Positions 42,802-53,400 of a stretch of 64,000 nucleotides of DNA are shown piece after piece. The position numbers and the translations under genes are program-made. The notes beneath the pieces were generated by a model, which did not search any database, was not told the origin of the DNA, and saw nothing but the letters and a program-made list of their open reading frames with translations. Source of the DNA: Chitinophaga cymbidii (lineage in GTDB: Bacteria > Bacteroidota > Bacteroidia > Chitinophagales > Chitinophagaceae). The stretch is from assembly GCF_007992715.1 (NCBI RefSeq), contig NZ_BKAU01000001.1, positions 1,178,001-1,242,000 on the forward strand. Reading direction: 5' to 3'. Positions within the stretch are counted from its first letter, which is position 1. Every line of letters begins with the position of its first letter.

Positions 42802-45800
42802 TCAAAATGAAATGTTCAGTCCAACGGAAGCAGTGGCCGCAAATGGATATTCAAACTCTACGTTATTGTTATATTCCGGATTGAAGATCTGGTCAAAAAT
42901 ACCCAGGCCTGAAAACGTTAAAAGGTCCTGGCCGCTAAAATAGATCCGGGCCCGTGCTATATGGACCTTTTGCAGCAGACTGGCCGGCAGGGAATATCCC
43001 AGTTGAATATTTTTCAAACGGATATATTTTCCGTCCAGCATCCATTTATCTGAAAACACGTAATTATGCTGACCACCACTATACGGGCGGGGAAAAGCAG
43101 CATCCCGGTTATCTTCCGTCCAGTAGTCCCTATGAATGGCCAATGGCTGACGCGGCGCCGTCACCTGTGGATTCACCGTATTTACGGTTGCATAAAAAGT
43201 CCGTGATCCTACGCCCTGGAAAAAGACGAAAAAATCAAATCCCTTCCATTCAAATCCGGCATTGATCCCGAAATTATAACGTGGCTGATCCGTTCCGAGA
43301 TAGATAAGATCGCCATGATCTTCAAACAGCCCGCCACCAATATTAATGCGGTTATCTCCGTTCTGATCAACATACCTGACATCTCCCACGCCTGTCCTGG
43401 CATTGTAGAATGGTGCTTTATCCACTTCATCCTGCGATTGATAGTATCCATCCGTCTGAAATCCCCAGATAGAACCCAATGGGTAACCTTCCAGTATATT
43501 CACGATGCCGGCATTCACCACTTTTCTTCCGGCATAGCTCATGACTTTGTTCTGGTTGTCTGACAGGTTGAACCCGATCGAATAACTAAAATCCTTTCCG
43601 ATCCTGTCCCGGAAATTCGCCTCCACCTCCCAGCCCCAGGATTTCAGTTCCCCGTTGTTGGTACGCGGCGTAGCCACCCCAAAGGTGACCGGCAATTGCA
43701 AGGGCGTGAGCATGTTCCTGTTGAACTTCACGTAATAGTCCGCGCTAACAGATAATTTGCCGTCAAACATGCCGAAATCAAATCCCCCGTTGGTGGTTTC
43801 TACCGTTTCCCATGTCAGGCTCGAGGAAGGAACTACGCTTTGATAGAAGTACATGGTACGGTCTTCCCCCGCACCCAATACCAGGTTATTGTTCCGGGAA
43901 AGCATATTCATGAAATCATAGTTGCCGATGATGTTTCCGAGGGCGCTTCCCAATTGTCCCCATGAAGCCCGGAGCCTCAATGAAGAAACAAAGGAGCCCG
44001 CGGGGAACCAGCTTTCCTTATGAATATTCCATCCGGCGGATACGGAAGGAAATGTTTTTACCCGTAAACCCGGCGCCAGCCTGGAACTTTCATCGGTGCG
44101 GATGGTTGCTTCGAAGAGATATTTGTTTTGATAATTATAGTTAAGCCGGCCGAAATACGACTTATATGCATAGGTATTGATCGTCTGGCTGTTCGTTTTG
44201 GTGGCATCTTCACCAAGACCAAGCGTCGGCAGGTCATTACTGGCCAGGTTCTGCGCTGAAGTGTAAACAGATGAGCTTCTGCTGTCTTCAAACTGGTAAC
44301 CGGCCAGCACGTGGAAGTTATGTTTTCCTCCCAGGCTTAACGAATAGTCCGCCAGCAATTGTAGGTTATTGGTATTGTACACGCCGCGGGTGACTTCAAA
44401 CATATTCGTCTGGTTGATGTAAGCCACCGGGAAATAACGTTGCCACAACTCAACCGTGCGGGAGAAATGATCGCGGTCTGACCGGTTATATGTTCCGCCA
44501 TAGATGCCGCGCAGCTGCAAGCCTTTTACAACATCCGCTATTTTAAGTGTAAAAACACCATCAAAATTATTATCGTTACGGTTATTATACCCGCCTTCTT
44601 TAAGGTAAGCATAAGACTGGTTGGCGGAAAACGAGCCCTCGCCGCTCAGCCTGCCTTCCGGGGTGAATATGGGCCATTTTTGCCGGAGGCGAAGCGCCTG
44701 GTAAAGCAATGCGGAAACATCCAGCGACGGCATTTCAGTTCTCTTGCGCGTATAGGAGATCCTTGATTCGATGGATACATGCTTGCTGAGCTTTGCACCC
44801 AGGTTCACCCTCCCGTTGTAGCGGTTATGCATGTCCGGCCCAACTTTAAAGGCGCCATCTTTGGAGTAGGTTCCCAGGGAAACCAGGAAGTTCAACTTGT
44901 CCGTTCCACCGCTGACGGCTATGTTATGCGTCTGCATCGTGGTAACATCGCGTATGGTCTGGCTGACAAAGTCCTTTTGATTCAGGTAAACATATTTGTT
45001 CGTATCAACAGGGTCTACGTAATATTCCACGCCATCAATGATCCGCTGAATATCCGCCGCGGGGTACGGGGGCGCCAGGCCGGCATTTTCTGCTGACAGG
45101 TTGCTGAAATAAGCTTCCTCCAGCAAGGTCATCCGCTTGGGAACGTTCAACATCTTGTCGGCGCCGAACAGGTTGGAATATTCAATTTTCGTTTTCCCCG
45201 CAACGCCCTTTTTGGTAGTGACCAGGATCACGCCTCCCGCGGCCTGCGCGCCATAAATGGCCGCTGCCGCCGCATCCTTCAAAAAGGTCACATTCTCCAC
45301 ATCATTCGGGTTTAAGGATTGCAAGGTGCCGATGGGCGCGGAAACACCATCTACAATTAAAAGAGGGTTCACATTGCCATTGGCAGATGTAGCCCCTCTC
45401 AGTTGTATCCCGATGTTTTCGTTGCCCGGCTGCCCGGAGGTACGGGTAACGATAAGTCCGGGAGATGTTCCCTGCAGTGCGGTGGCAAGATTGCTGACCG
45501 GTCTGTTTTCGATACTTTTCGAATCAACTGTGGATACGGCGCCCGTCAGGTTAATTTTCTGCTGTGTTCCATATCCCACTACTATGACCTCATTCAACGC
45601 CTCGGTATTTTCAACCAATACAATATGTATGGCGCTGCGGTCGTCAACGGGAACTTCCTGCGTAACAAAACCCACAAATGAAACTGCAAGCACTGCTCCC
45701 GGTTCAATATTCTTCAGGGTAAATTCGCCATTGGCATCTGTGTTGGTGGCCTGGTTGGTTCCCTTCACCTTAATGGAAGCGCCGGGCAGCGGCGCTCCTT

Positions 45801-46209
45801 TTTCATCGGTCACCTTCCCCTTTATATCTGCGGGAATGACTGTTTTAGTGCGGCTTCGCTTAATGACAATAAAATTGTCTGAAATAGTGTACGTTACCGG
45901 TTGATCGCCAAAACAAATAGCCAGCACCGTTTCGATACTTGCGTTCCGGACATCGATGGTAACAGGATGGGCGGTTTTTAACACCTTGTTATTGTACAGA
46001 AAGTCGTAGCCGCTTTGGGCCCTGATCTCATCAATTATTTCACTCAGCGGGGCATTCACCTTGTTCATGGTAATTCGCTGTGCGGAGGAACTTGCGCTTA
46101 CCTGCATAAATGCGGTAGTTAGCAGAATTACAAGCAGTTTCATGACGAGTACGAATTGATTCAGAGCATGGCGGCGGCCACGGCTCCTGAAATGTAATTT
46201 TAAATACAT
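42802..46209 (-). CDS. SusC/RagA-type TonB-linked outer-membrane receptor
   Basis: 1135 residues. N-terminal positive stretch then export segment (VLVMKLLVILLTTAFMQVSASSSAQ, ~20-44). STN module ~47-115 (MNKVNAPLSEIIDEIRAQSGYDFLYNN), CarboxypepD_reg-like ~127-205 (IKGKVTDEKGAPLPGASIKVKG), plug with LNEVIVVGYGTQQKINLTGAVSTV and NPNDVENVTFLKDAAAAAIYGAQAAGGVILVTTKKG, then barrel ending FAATASVGLNISF. Signalling-type receptor, in operon with FecR and sigma upstream and SusD downstream. Substrate not predictable; no enzyme gene accompanies this locus. Confidence 0.95.
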   Translation of the reverse strand: MYLKLHFRSRGRRHALNQFVLVMKLLVILLTTAFMQVSASSSAQRITMNKVNAPLSEIIDEIRAQSGYDFLYNNKVLKTAHPVTIDVRNASIETVLAICFGDQPVTYTISDNFIVIKRSRTKTVIPADIKGKVTDEKGAPLPGASIKVKGTNQATNTDANGEFTLKNIEPGAVLAVSFVGFVTQEVPVDDRSAIHIVLVENTEALNEVIVVGYGTQQKINLTGAVSTVDSKSIENRPVSNLATALQGTSPGLIVTRTSGQPGNENIGIQLRGATSANGNVNPLLIVDGVSAPIGTLQSLNPNDVENVTFLKDAAAAAIYGAQAAGGVILVTTKKGVAGKTKIEYSNLFGADKMLNVPKRMTLLEEAYFSNLSAENAGLAPPYPAADIQRIIDGVEYYVDPVDTNKYVYLNQKDFVSQTIRDVTTMQTHNIAVSGGTDKLNFLVSLGTYSKDGAFKVGPDMHNRYNGRVNLGAKLSKHVSIESRISYTRKRTEMPSLDVSALLYQALRLRQKWPIFTPEGRLSGEGSFSANQSYAYLKEGGYNNRNDNNFDGVFTLKIADVVKGLQLRGIYGGTYNRSDRDHFSRTVELWQRYFPVAYINQTNMFEVTRGVYNTNNLQLLADYSLSLGGKHNFHVLAGYQFEDSRSSSVYTSAQNLASNDLPTLGLGEDATKTNSQTINTYAYKSYFGRLNYNYQNKYLFEATIRTDESSRLAPGLRVKTFPSVSAGWNIHKESWFPAGSFVSSLRLRASWGQLGSALGNIIGNYDFMNMLSRNNNLVLGAGEDRTMYFYQSVVPSSSLTWETVETTNGGFDFGMFDGKLSVSADYYVKFNRNMLTPLQLPVTFGVATPRTNNGELKSWGWEVEANFRDRIGKDFSYSIGFNLSDNQNKVMSYAGRKVVNAGIVNILEGYPLGSIWGFQTDGYYQSQDEVDKAPFYNARTGVGDVRYVDQNGDNRINIGGGLFEDHGDLIYLGTDQPRYNFGINAGFEWKGFDFFVFFQGVGSRTFYATVNTVNPQVTAPRQPLAIHRDYWTEDNRDAAFPRPYSGGQHNYVFSDKWMLDGKYIRLKNIQLGYSLPASLLQKVHIARARIYFSGQDLLTFSGLGIFDQIFNPEYNNNVEFEYPFAATASVGLNISF

Positions 46210-46295
46210 AATTTTGGTTTGTTGGGTTTAGACCTTAAATGTTTGATTCCAGTCAAAAATTTTAATCCTTATAGGAGAGGTACGCTCAACGTTCG

Positions 46296-46323
46296 CCAAG
46301 TCCCGATGCCAGTCGGGATTTGG
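46296..46323 (-). promoter_or_regulatory. Stem-loop between fecR and susC (locus 2)
   Basis: CCAAG-TCCCGA / TCGGGA-TTTGG, 10 of 11 bp with a 6-nt loop. On the coding (minus) strand there is a C-A mismatch and no T-run; the T-run (TTTTT) follows on the opposite strand. The rest of the 139-bp gap holds no gene. Confidence 0.5.
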
Positions 46324-46348
46324 TTTTTGAAGCGCCCTGGCTGCATAT

Positions 46349-47479
46349 TTATTTAGTAACGATCACCTTTCTTCCCTCCAGTTGAAAGTGAACATCCCCT
46401 GTATATTCCAGCATCTTTAAAATTCCGGATATATCTCTCGACCTTGAGATCTTTCCCGAGAAGGTAAGGTCTGAAGCGGGCTTATCCCGGTATTCCACCT
46501 CTACATCGTACCATCTTGCGATCTTTGCCATGATGCTTTCGAGGCTTTCATTGAATTTAAAGTACCCGTTTTTCCAGGCCATCACTTCCTCCATGTCCAC
46601 ATCACGGGCAACTTTCAGCTTATTCTCCGCTAATTGCGCCTGCTCGCCCGGTTCCAGCATTTTTGATTCCGCATCCGTAACGATCCTCACAGATCCTTCC
46701 AGGAGCGTAGTCCTGATCATCTTTTCATCGGCATAGGCCATTATATTAAAATGTGTGCCCAACACTTCAACTGTCTGCCCGCGGCTTTCCACCCGGAACG
46801 GCATCTTCCTGTCAGGCGCAATTTCAAAATATGCTTCGCCCGTCATTTGTACTTTTCTTTCGTTGCCAACGAAGCGTGTGGGATAGGTAATACCCGATGA
46901 AGCGTTGAGGAATATCACCGAACCGTCCGGCAGCTTTACCTGCCACTGTCCACCTGCGGGGGCTTCTATGGAATTGTATTCCAGCGGCGAATTTTCGTCG
47001 GTGGCATTAGCGGCATCATATACCAGTTGCCCATCGGCGGTTTTTGTAATCTTCACGCCGGAGCGGCTCGCCACCTCTCCGTTGGCCGCATCGGTAAGAA
47101 CAATTTTTTCCCCGTTGCCCAACGTCAGGATCGCCTGGTTTCTTCCGGGTTTGATTGCTTTATCCGTTACAGCCACCTGCCGGGGGGAATCTGATCTTGA
47201 AACATATAAGTAAGCGCCTATGCCCAGTGCGATCAGTAAAATGGCGGCAGCGGGGATTTGCCACCTTCTTCCGGAAGAATAAGAGGGATTTTTCTGCGTG
47301 TTGATATTGCTCAGCAAGCGCGCAGCCAGCTGCTCTTCGGACTCGTCATCCCAGGCAAGGGGCTCCCCTGCGTCCAGGTCATACCATTTGTCCAGCAACT
47401 CCCTTTCCGATGGCGTAATAGTGCCCTTCATCCACTTATCGGCCAGTTCGTTCAGTTGCGCCCGTGTCGGTCGTGTCAT
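46349..47479 (-). CDS. FecR family anti-sigma regulator
   Basis: 376 residues. Cytoplasmic start (RAQLNELADKWMKGTITPSERELLDKWYD), membrane helix ~72-90 (WQIPAAAILLIALGIGAYLYV), periplasmic FecR part: GRNQAILTLGNGEKIVLTDAANGE, APAGGQWQVKLPDGSVIFLNASSGITYP, VQMTGEAYFEIAPDRKMPFRV, VLGTHFNIMAYADEKMIRTTLLEGSV, and C-terminal DUF4974-like FNESLESIMAKIARWYDVEVEY. Relays the SusC signal to the sigma factor encoded 65 bp upstream; susC follows after 139 bp with a hairpin. Confidence 0.95.
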   Translation of the reverse strand: MTRPTRAQLNELADKWMKGTITPSERELLDKWYDLDAGEPLAWDDESEEQLAARLLSNINTQKNPSYSSGRRWQIPAAAILLIALGIGAYLYVSRSDSPRQVAVTDKAIKPGRNQAILTLGNGEKIVLTDAANGEVASRSGVKITKTADGQLVYDAANATDENSPLEYNSIEAPAGGQWQVKLPDGSVIFLNASSGITYPTRFVGNERKVQMTGEAYFEIAPDRKMPFRVESRGQTVEVLGTHFNIMAYADEKMIRTTLLEGSVRIVTDAESKMLEPGEQAQLAENKLKVARDVDMEEVMAWKNGYFKFNESLESIMAKIARWYDVEVEYRDKPASDLTFSGKISRSRDISGILKMLEYTGDVHFQLEGRKVIVTK

Positions 47480-47544
47480 AGGTAAATCGTTTCTTATATA
47501 GTGTATAAGAAACGGGGACTACCCTACATTGAAACAGAAAAATT

Positions 47545-48129
47545 TTACGCTTTTATTATAAGCGCAGTGGCAAATGCAAGAATGGAAAGGGATTTATTGA
47601 TATAAACACGCAGGAATTTAAGTGCCCTGGAGATATGGGCCTCCACCGTTTTCGGGGAAATATTCAGGTCCCGCGCTATTTCTTTATCGCTCATACCTCT
47701 TTCCCGGCTCATCCGGAATACCAGCTGGCACTTCTCCGGCAGGGCTTTCACGGATCTTTCAATTTCATTCCGCAGCGCATTAAAGCTGAGCCATTGCTCG
47801 GTGGCGTTGTCTTCCACATGCAACGCATGCACAGCTTCAGCCATTCCCCGTTTATTGGAAGCCATCTTTGCCATCACCTTGTAACGTATGACAGCGGCCA
47901 TATAGGTATGAAAACTGTTTTGTATCTGTATGCTGCGCCTGCTTTTCCAGATGTCTGTAAAGGCGTCCTGGACAACCTCTTCCGCATCAGCATTGGATGG
48001 TAACTTCAAAGCTGCCTTATATAGCATACGCTTCCAATACCGATGGTATAAAATGGTAAATGCCGCTTCGTCGTCCTGAACTAACAGACGATACAGTTCA
48101 TTATCGGTGAAAGTGCTATACGCCCTCAT
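47545..48129 (-). CDS. ECF sigma factor with hydrophobic C-terminal tail
   Basis: 194 residues. Region 2: AAFTILYHRYWKRMLYKAALKLPSNADAEEVVQDAFTDIW; region 4: VKALPEKCQLVFRMSRERGMSDKEIARDLNISPKTVEAHISRALKFLR, followed by a hydrophobic end (SILAFATALIIKA). First gene of the leftward sigma-FecR-SusC-SusD operon and divergent from another ECF sigma gene across 229 bp. Confidence 0.93.
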   Translation of the reverse strand: MRAYSTFTDNELYRLLVQDDEAAFTILYHRYWKRMLYKAALKLPSNADAEEVVQDAFTDIWKSRRSIQIQNSFHTYMAAVIRYKVMAKMASNKRGMAEAVHALHVEDNATEQWLSFNALRNEIERSVKALPEKCQLVFRMSRERGMSDKEIARDLNISPKTVEAHISRALKFLRVYINKSLSILAFATALIIKA

Positions 48130-48358
48130 GTACTGAACTAAAGTAATAAAAAAAGATTGATGTTTCGCAAGGGTCGTTTTCGGCGGCCGGCGGTTATAAG
48201 GAAAAGGTGTTTGTCATATATTTATATTGATTATCAATTAATTATAATAAATATACAGAACACACTTTCCCTGCAACAGCAGAATTATATGTAAAATGGT
48301 GGAGAGAAAGTGAAAATTATATAGTATTGTGAAGGAGGTATCAAATTTTTATTAATTA
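48130..48358. promoter_or_regulatory. Divergent control region between two ECF sigma genes
   Basis: AT-rich from about 48216 to 48260. Contains the dyad ATTGAT-T-ATCAAT (48226-48238) and, on the minus strand, TTG-N22-TACTTTAG, a near-match to the Bacteroidota promoter before the gene at 48129. A GGAGG at 48334-48338 lies 20 nt before the TTG start of the plus-strand gene, too far for a normal Shine-Dalgarno site. Confidence 0.35.
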
Positions 48359-48976
48359 TTGTCAGCCAACCACCCATACGAAGAATATGACCTTGTTCAG
48401 CGGTTTCAGGCGGGTGATATCGGGGCTTTTACCGAAATATATGACCGGTATTATTTCCTCATTTACCAATACGCGAAACGATGGCTTCCTAACAGGCAGG
48501 AAGCGGAGGACGTTGTTTCCGAAACGTTCATAAAGCTGATGCAACGGCGCGGGCAGATGGAAAGCCCGGCGAAAATCACAGCTTTCCTTAAAGTCACTGC
48601 CCGCAATGCCTGCCTGGACATATTGAAGCATAACAAGGTGAAATCCGCCAGGCATGCTGACCTGTTACAGCATCTGCTGCTAACGTCAGCGCCCGATTTT
48701 TCCTGGCTGGAAGTCCGGGAAGAATTCTTGCGGCTCGTTTATGCGGAAGTAGAAAAGATGCCGCGGAAAATGAAAGAAATTTTTCTGCTCTCCTATAAAG
48801 AAGGGCTCAAACCCGCGGAAATTGCGCAACGGCTGAACCTGAACGTTCAGACCGTGAGTAATCAGAAATCGAACGCCATAAAGCTCATAAAAATAGCCCT
48901 GGGCCAATCCTTTATCCTGTTCCCCCTCTTTTTCCCTGTTGCCTTTAATGATATTTTCGAAATACTTTATAAGTAA
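48359..48976 (+). CDS. ECF sigma factor (TTG start) with hydrophobic C-terminal tail
   Basis: 205 residues from TTG 48359; a stop codon lies two codons further upstream and the next ATG is deep inside region 2, so the TTG (or another non-ATG start) must be used. Region 2: AFTEIYDRYYFLIYQYAKRWLPNRQEAEDVVSETFIKLM; region 4: VEKMPRKMKEIFLLSYKEGLKPAEIAQRLNLNVQTVSNQKSNAIKLIK, then a very hydrophobic end (SFILFPLFFPVAFNDIF). First gene of the rightward sigma-FecR-SusC-SusD-TlpA-TlpA locus, 106 bp before fecR. Confidence 0.88.
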   Translation: MSANHPYEEYDLVQRFQAGDIGAFTEIYDRYYFLIYQYAKRWLPNRQEAEDVVSETFIKLMQRRGQMESPAKITAFLKVTARNACLDILKHNKVKSARHADLLQHLLLTSAPDFSWLEVREEFLRLVYAEVEKMPRKMKEIFLLSYKEGLKPAEIAQRLNLNVQTVSNQKSNAIKLIKIALGQSFILFPLFFPVAFNDIFEILYK

Positions 48977-49082
48977 GTATTTCAACGTAAGTGAATAAAA
49001 AAAAGATCGTTCTTTTTCTGGTAGGTTTTATTTGTTCAGTCGTAATAGATGAAGGAGCGCATCGTTCATAAAAATCTCATAA

Positions 49083-50306
49083 ATGGAAGATAAGGACATA
49101 CCTGGTTTGTTATATAAATATCTGCAGGGAACCTTACAGGAAGACGAGCAGCGCCGGTTGGAAGACTGGAAAGCGCGCTCACCCGATAATGCCAGCCTGA
49201 TGGAGGAAATTGCCTCCCCGGAGTCACTCAGTGAAAGCCTTTCCGAATACCATCCTGACAATAAAAAGGCGTTGCGGGAGCGGATACTTCATAAAATCCT
49301 GGATAGCGACCACCAGTTTTCCCATGCCCCTGAACGCCCTGTAATGACCGGCCGCCGCTGGTGGATGGCCGCGGCTGTTCTGGCAGCTGTTGTTTCCTCC
49401 GTTTACTTTATCGCATCTTATTATCAGCGGCCGGAGCCAGGCAACGTTGCCGTATCGGCCACACCCGCGGAGGTGCTTCCGGGAAAAACCGGCGCGATAT
49501 TGACCTTGTCGGATGGCAGCCAGGTGGTGCTGGACAGCTTGCGCGAAGGCGTCGTTTCCAATCAGAACGGCACGCAGGTAGTGCTTGAGGATGGCGGGCT
49601 GGCCTATAATCCGGCTGGACCGGCTTCCGGCGGGATCACCTACAATACCATCACAACGCCCAAAGGCCGTCAGTTCGATGTGCGGCTGCCGGACGGTACA
49701 AGGGCCTGGCTGAATGCCGCCAGCACTATCACCTATCCTACCGCTTTCCATGGAAATGAAAGAATGGTAAAGATAACGGGAGAAGTGTACCTGGAAGTGG
49801 TTAAAAGCAACGTTCCATTTATGGTAAATGTGAACAACAAAACAAGCATCCGCGTGCTGGGTACGCACTTTAACGTCAATGCTTATGATAACGAGGAAAG
49901 TATCAGTACCACCCTGCTCGAAGGAAGCGTGCGGATAGCATCCATCCCGGCCGGTTCCCGGCCTTCGGACAGGGAAACCGTGATACTCAGACCGGGACAG
50001 CAGGCAAAAGTGCAGGTGGGTTCCGGAGGACATCCGGAGATCACTGTAAGCAGCGATGTTTCCGTGGAAAAAGTCGTGGCCTGGAAAAACGGGCTGTTCG
50101 ATTTTGAAGGAGCGACCCTTGGAGAAGTAATGCGTCAGCTGGAACGCTGGTATGATATTGAGGTAGTATATGAAGGTGATATCCAGCAACTGAAACTAAC
50201 GGGAAAAATGACGCGGGGCGTAACGCTGAATGGCTTATTGAAGGGGCTGGACAGATTGGGCATTCACTGCCAGCTGGAAGGCAGAACGCTGAAATTGTTC
50301 CCCTGA
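49083..50306 (+). CDS. FecR family anti-sigma regulator
   Basis: 407 residues. N-terminal cytoplasmic IPGLLYKYLQGTLQEDEQRRLEDWKA, membrane helix ~93-113 (WWMAAAVLAAVVSSVYFIASYY), periplasmic FecR domain: GKTGAILTLSDGSQVVLDS, TTPKGRQFDVRLPDGTRAWLNAASTITYP, VKITGEVYLEVVKSNVPFMV, VLGTHFNVNAYDNEESISTTLLEGSV, and C-terminal FDFEGATLGEVMRQLERWYDIEVVY. Pairs with the sigma at 48359. SusC follows after a 153-bp gap that contains a perfect hairpin. Confidence 0.95.
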   Translation: MEDKDIPGLLYKYLQGTLQEDEQRRLEDWKARSPDNASLMEEIASPESLSESLSEYHPDNKKALRERILHKILDSDHQFSHAPERPVMTGRRWWMAAAVLAAVVSSVYFIASYYQRPEPGNVAVSATPAEVLPGKTGAILTLSDGSQVVLDSLREGVVSNQNGTQVVLEDGGLAYNPAGPASGGITYNTITTPKGRQFDVRLPDGTRAWLNAASTITYPTAFHGNERMVKITGEVYLEVVKSNVPFMVNVNNKTSIRVLGTHFNVNAYDNEESISTTLLEGSVRIASIPAGSRPSDRETVILRPGQQAKVQVGSGGHPEITVSSDVSVEKVVAWKNGLFDFEGATLGEVMRQLERWYDIEVVYEGDIQQLKLTGKMTRGVTLNGLLKGLDRLGIHCQLEGRTLKLFP

Positions 50307-50362
50307 CACGCATGCAACGTAATAAACATAAACCAACCAATACACCTGGCTGATATCAGAAA

Positions 50363-50389
50363 ACCGTCATGGTTAGGCCCCATGACGGT
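50363..50389 (+). promoter_or_regulatory. Stem-loop between fecR and susC (locus 3)
   Basis: ACCGTCATGG / CCATGACGGT, perfect 10-bp stem with a 7-nt loop (TTAGGCC), no T-run after. Same position and size class as the hairpins at 7457 and 46296. Confidence 0.6.
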
Positions 50390-50459
50390 CGGATGATTCG
50401 GTCAGATTTCAAACGGTCAGACAACCATTATTCATTTACAACCAAATCAGTTGCAAATT

Positions 50460-53400
50460 ATGCAAAAAAAATGCTATTGGCTCCCTATGCGCTTCCGGGT
50501 CGTTTTTTCCGGCCTGGTATCAAAGAGCAGGGGCATCAACCAAATCCGCTTTGACGGATGCTGCGAGCCCTTAAAAAACATCAAAGGATTCCGAACCAAA
50601 ATCTGGAGGGTTATGAGACTAACCGCGCTGTTACTGACTTGCGCTTTTATTTCCGCTCAGGCTACGGGCTTTGCCCAAAACGTCACGATCACCGGTAAAG
50701 ACCTGACGTTCAGGAAAGTTTTTTCAATGATTGAAAAACAAACAGGTTACGTTGTATTTACAAAGGAAGCCTCGTTTTCCCGGAACAAAACGGTTTCTTT
50801 ATCCGTAACGGACATGCCGTTGACGCAATTTCTGGACATGCTGTTAAAAGACCGGTCCATCGAATATGTTATAGAAGACAAAACGATTTTCCTGTCTGAA
50901 AGAAAAATGCCGGTACCCCCGGGGACCTCCCCGGAACGCCGTGCTGAAAGGTCAACCATCAGCGCATTCATTCCGGTGACCGGCCGTGTAGTGGATACTG
51001 CCGGTAAGCCGCTGGCGGGTGCAACGCTGACCATCCGCGGCAAGAAAGTGTCCGCCGTTACCGACGAAAGCGGGCGGTTTATCCTGCAAGCCGATGCGGG
51101 TGATGTTATCCAGGTATCTTTCATAGGTTATGAGAGAATTGAATACCGGGTGTCTGCCACCACTTCCCAAAGACCGCTGGTGCTCACGCTGCATGCTGCC
51201 GTTCAGAACATCGGGGAAATAGTGATCTCCACCGGTTACACGCAAAGGAAGGTAAGCGAACTGACCGGCTCCGTGCAGCGCTTCAGTGGCGATGATCTCC
51301 GCAGTGGTGTTTCGGGCGCCAATCCGCTCGCGATGCTCAAAGGTAAAGCCACCGGGATGTATATCGTGGAGAATGGAGGGAGTGTTGCCACGAGGGGGCA
51401 GATCGTATTAAGGGGACAGGCGTCCATGCCTGATCAGTCCAACAGCAATTTCGGCCCGCTGATCGTGGTGGACGGCGTGATCACCACGGCGGCCAACCTG
51501 CAGGACATTGTAAACCCCAACGACATCGAGAGCCTCACCGTACTGAAGGACGCGGCCTCCGCGGCGATCTACGGTTCAAGAGCGGCGCAGGGCGTGATCG
51601 TGGTCACCACCCGCCAGGGCTCCAATGCACCGGTAAAGGTCAACCTGAACCTAAGTCACGGCGGCGTATACAGCAACAGGCTGGTGAACTTTATGAATAC
51701 CGGACAATTGTCCGAACACATCACGCGCAGCATGCAGTCACTCTACGCCGGCACGCCCTCTTTGCAGACCCGCTTCGGCAGCTTTGAAAATTATTTCAAT
51801 GCAACGCGCCTGTTTACGGATGCCGACCTGCAAAAGAATTTCAGCTGGACGGACCGTGCCTTCTATCCCAATGGCAGCCAGAGCGATATCAACCTGTCGC
51901 TTTCCGGGGGCACCGACCGTACGAAGGTGTATGCGGCCGTGAACTGGGTGAACCAGGACGGCACCGAGCTGAGCGATAACCTCAGCAGGAAAGCGTTACG
52001 CCTGAACATCGACCAGCGCATTTCCCGGAAGCTGACTTTCTCGCTCAACACCAATGTGCTGTGGGACAAGTATACCGCTACCACCTCTGAAAACCAGATC
52101 TACCTGTTCCAGCCCTGGGTAACGCCCTATACCGCCAATGGCGCACTGGCGGACTCTGTTCCCAACTACATTTACAATCCTTCCGGGGAAAGGGTCACGC
52201 AATGGTATGATAACCCTTTGTATTCACATGAGTACAACACCTCCATCAACCAGCGGCAAAGCTATCTGCTCACCGGCAGGCTGAAATACGAGATCCTTCC
52301 CTGGTTAACCGCGCAAAGCACCAATACGTTGCAGTACACCAATATCAACGTGAACAGCTACCGCGATCCCCGCACCTACAGGGGCCGCTATGATGGCCCG
52401 GCCAATGCGAGGGTGCGGATAGACGGATCGATCAATATTTCCGATACGAGAAGCACCTACTTCCTGACCTCCAACATGCTGACGGCCAGCAAGCGTTTCG
52501 GCGATCATGCACTCAGCGCGCTGGTGGGCCAGGAATATGGCGAAACCCAGACGACGTTCATGTCCGTTGACGCCTATGGAACAGCATATCCCGGAGAGCG
52601 GAACCTCGGCGCGTTCCAGAACTACGGGAACTGGCTGAACAAGCAGCGCGGCATTCTTCCCATTCCCGGCTCATCAGCGCCGCTGGAAAAATCATCTTTC
52701 TCCCTGTTCGGAGAGATCAACGAGAATTACAAAGGCAAATACCTGGCATCCGCCTCTGTGCGCCGGGATGCATCCACGAACTTCGGTAAAGAGAACCGGT
52801 ACGGCACGTTCTACTCTGTAAGCGGCGCCTGGCTGATGAGCAATGAACCGTTTATGCAGCAGATCAAACCGGTATCGAACATGAAGATCAGGGCTACGTA
52901 CGGCACCTCCGGAAGAGAAGCCGGCGCGGATTTCCTGAACTTTACGACCTATGCGGATGCGGTTCGTTATAACGACCAGTCCACTTTCGGCGCAACGATC
53001 CAGCGCCTGGCCAACGACCAGATCACCTGGGAAACCACCTATACCACCAACCTCGGCCTTGATCTTGGATTATGGGACCGGGTGAACATTACAGCCGATT
53101 ACTACTACAGAAGAAGCGCGGGGCTGTTGCAAAGTGTGCCGCTGCCCACCTATACCGGTTTCCCTACTCAGATACGCAATGTAGGCGAGCTGACCAACAG
53201 GGGCATCGAACTGACGGCCTCCGCTGTAGCCGTTCAGGCCGGCAAATTCAAGTGGGTCCTGGATGCCAACATCAGCTTCAACCAGAACCGCCTTACCAAA
53301 ATATTCGGGGATTCCCTGATAGATGGCTTCTCCAGGGCCTACTACCGTCACCTCGGAGAGGATATCAATACCCTGCGCGCGATCCGCTACGTAGGGGTTA

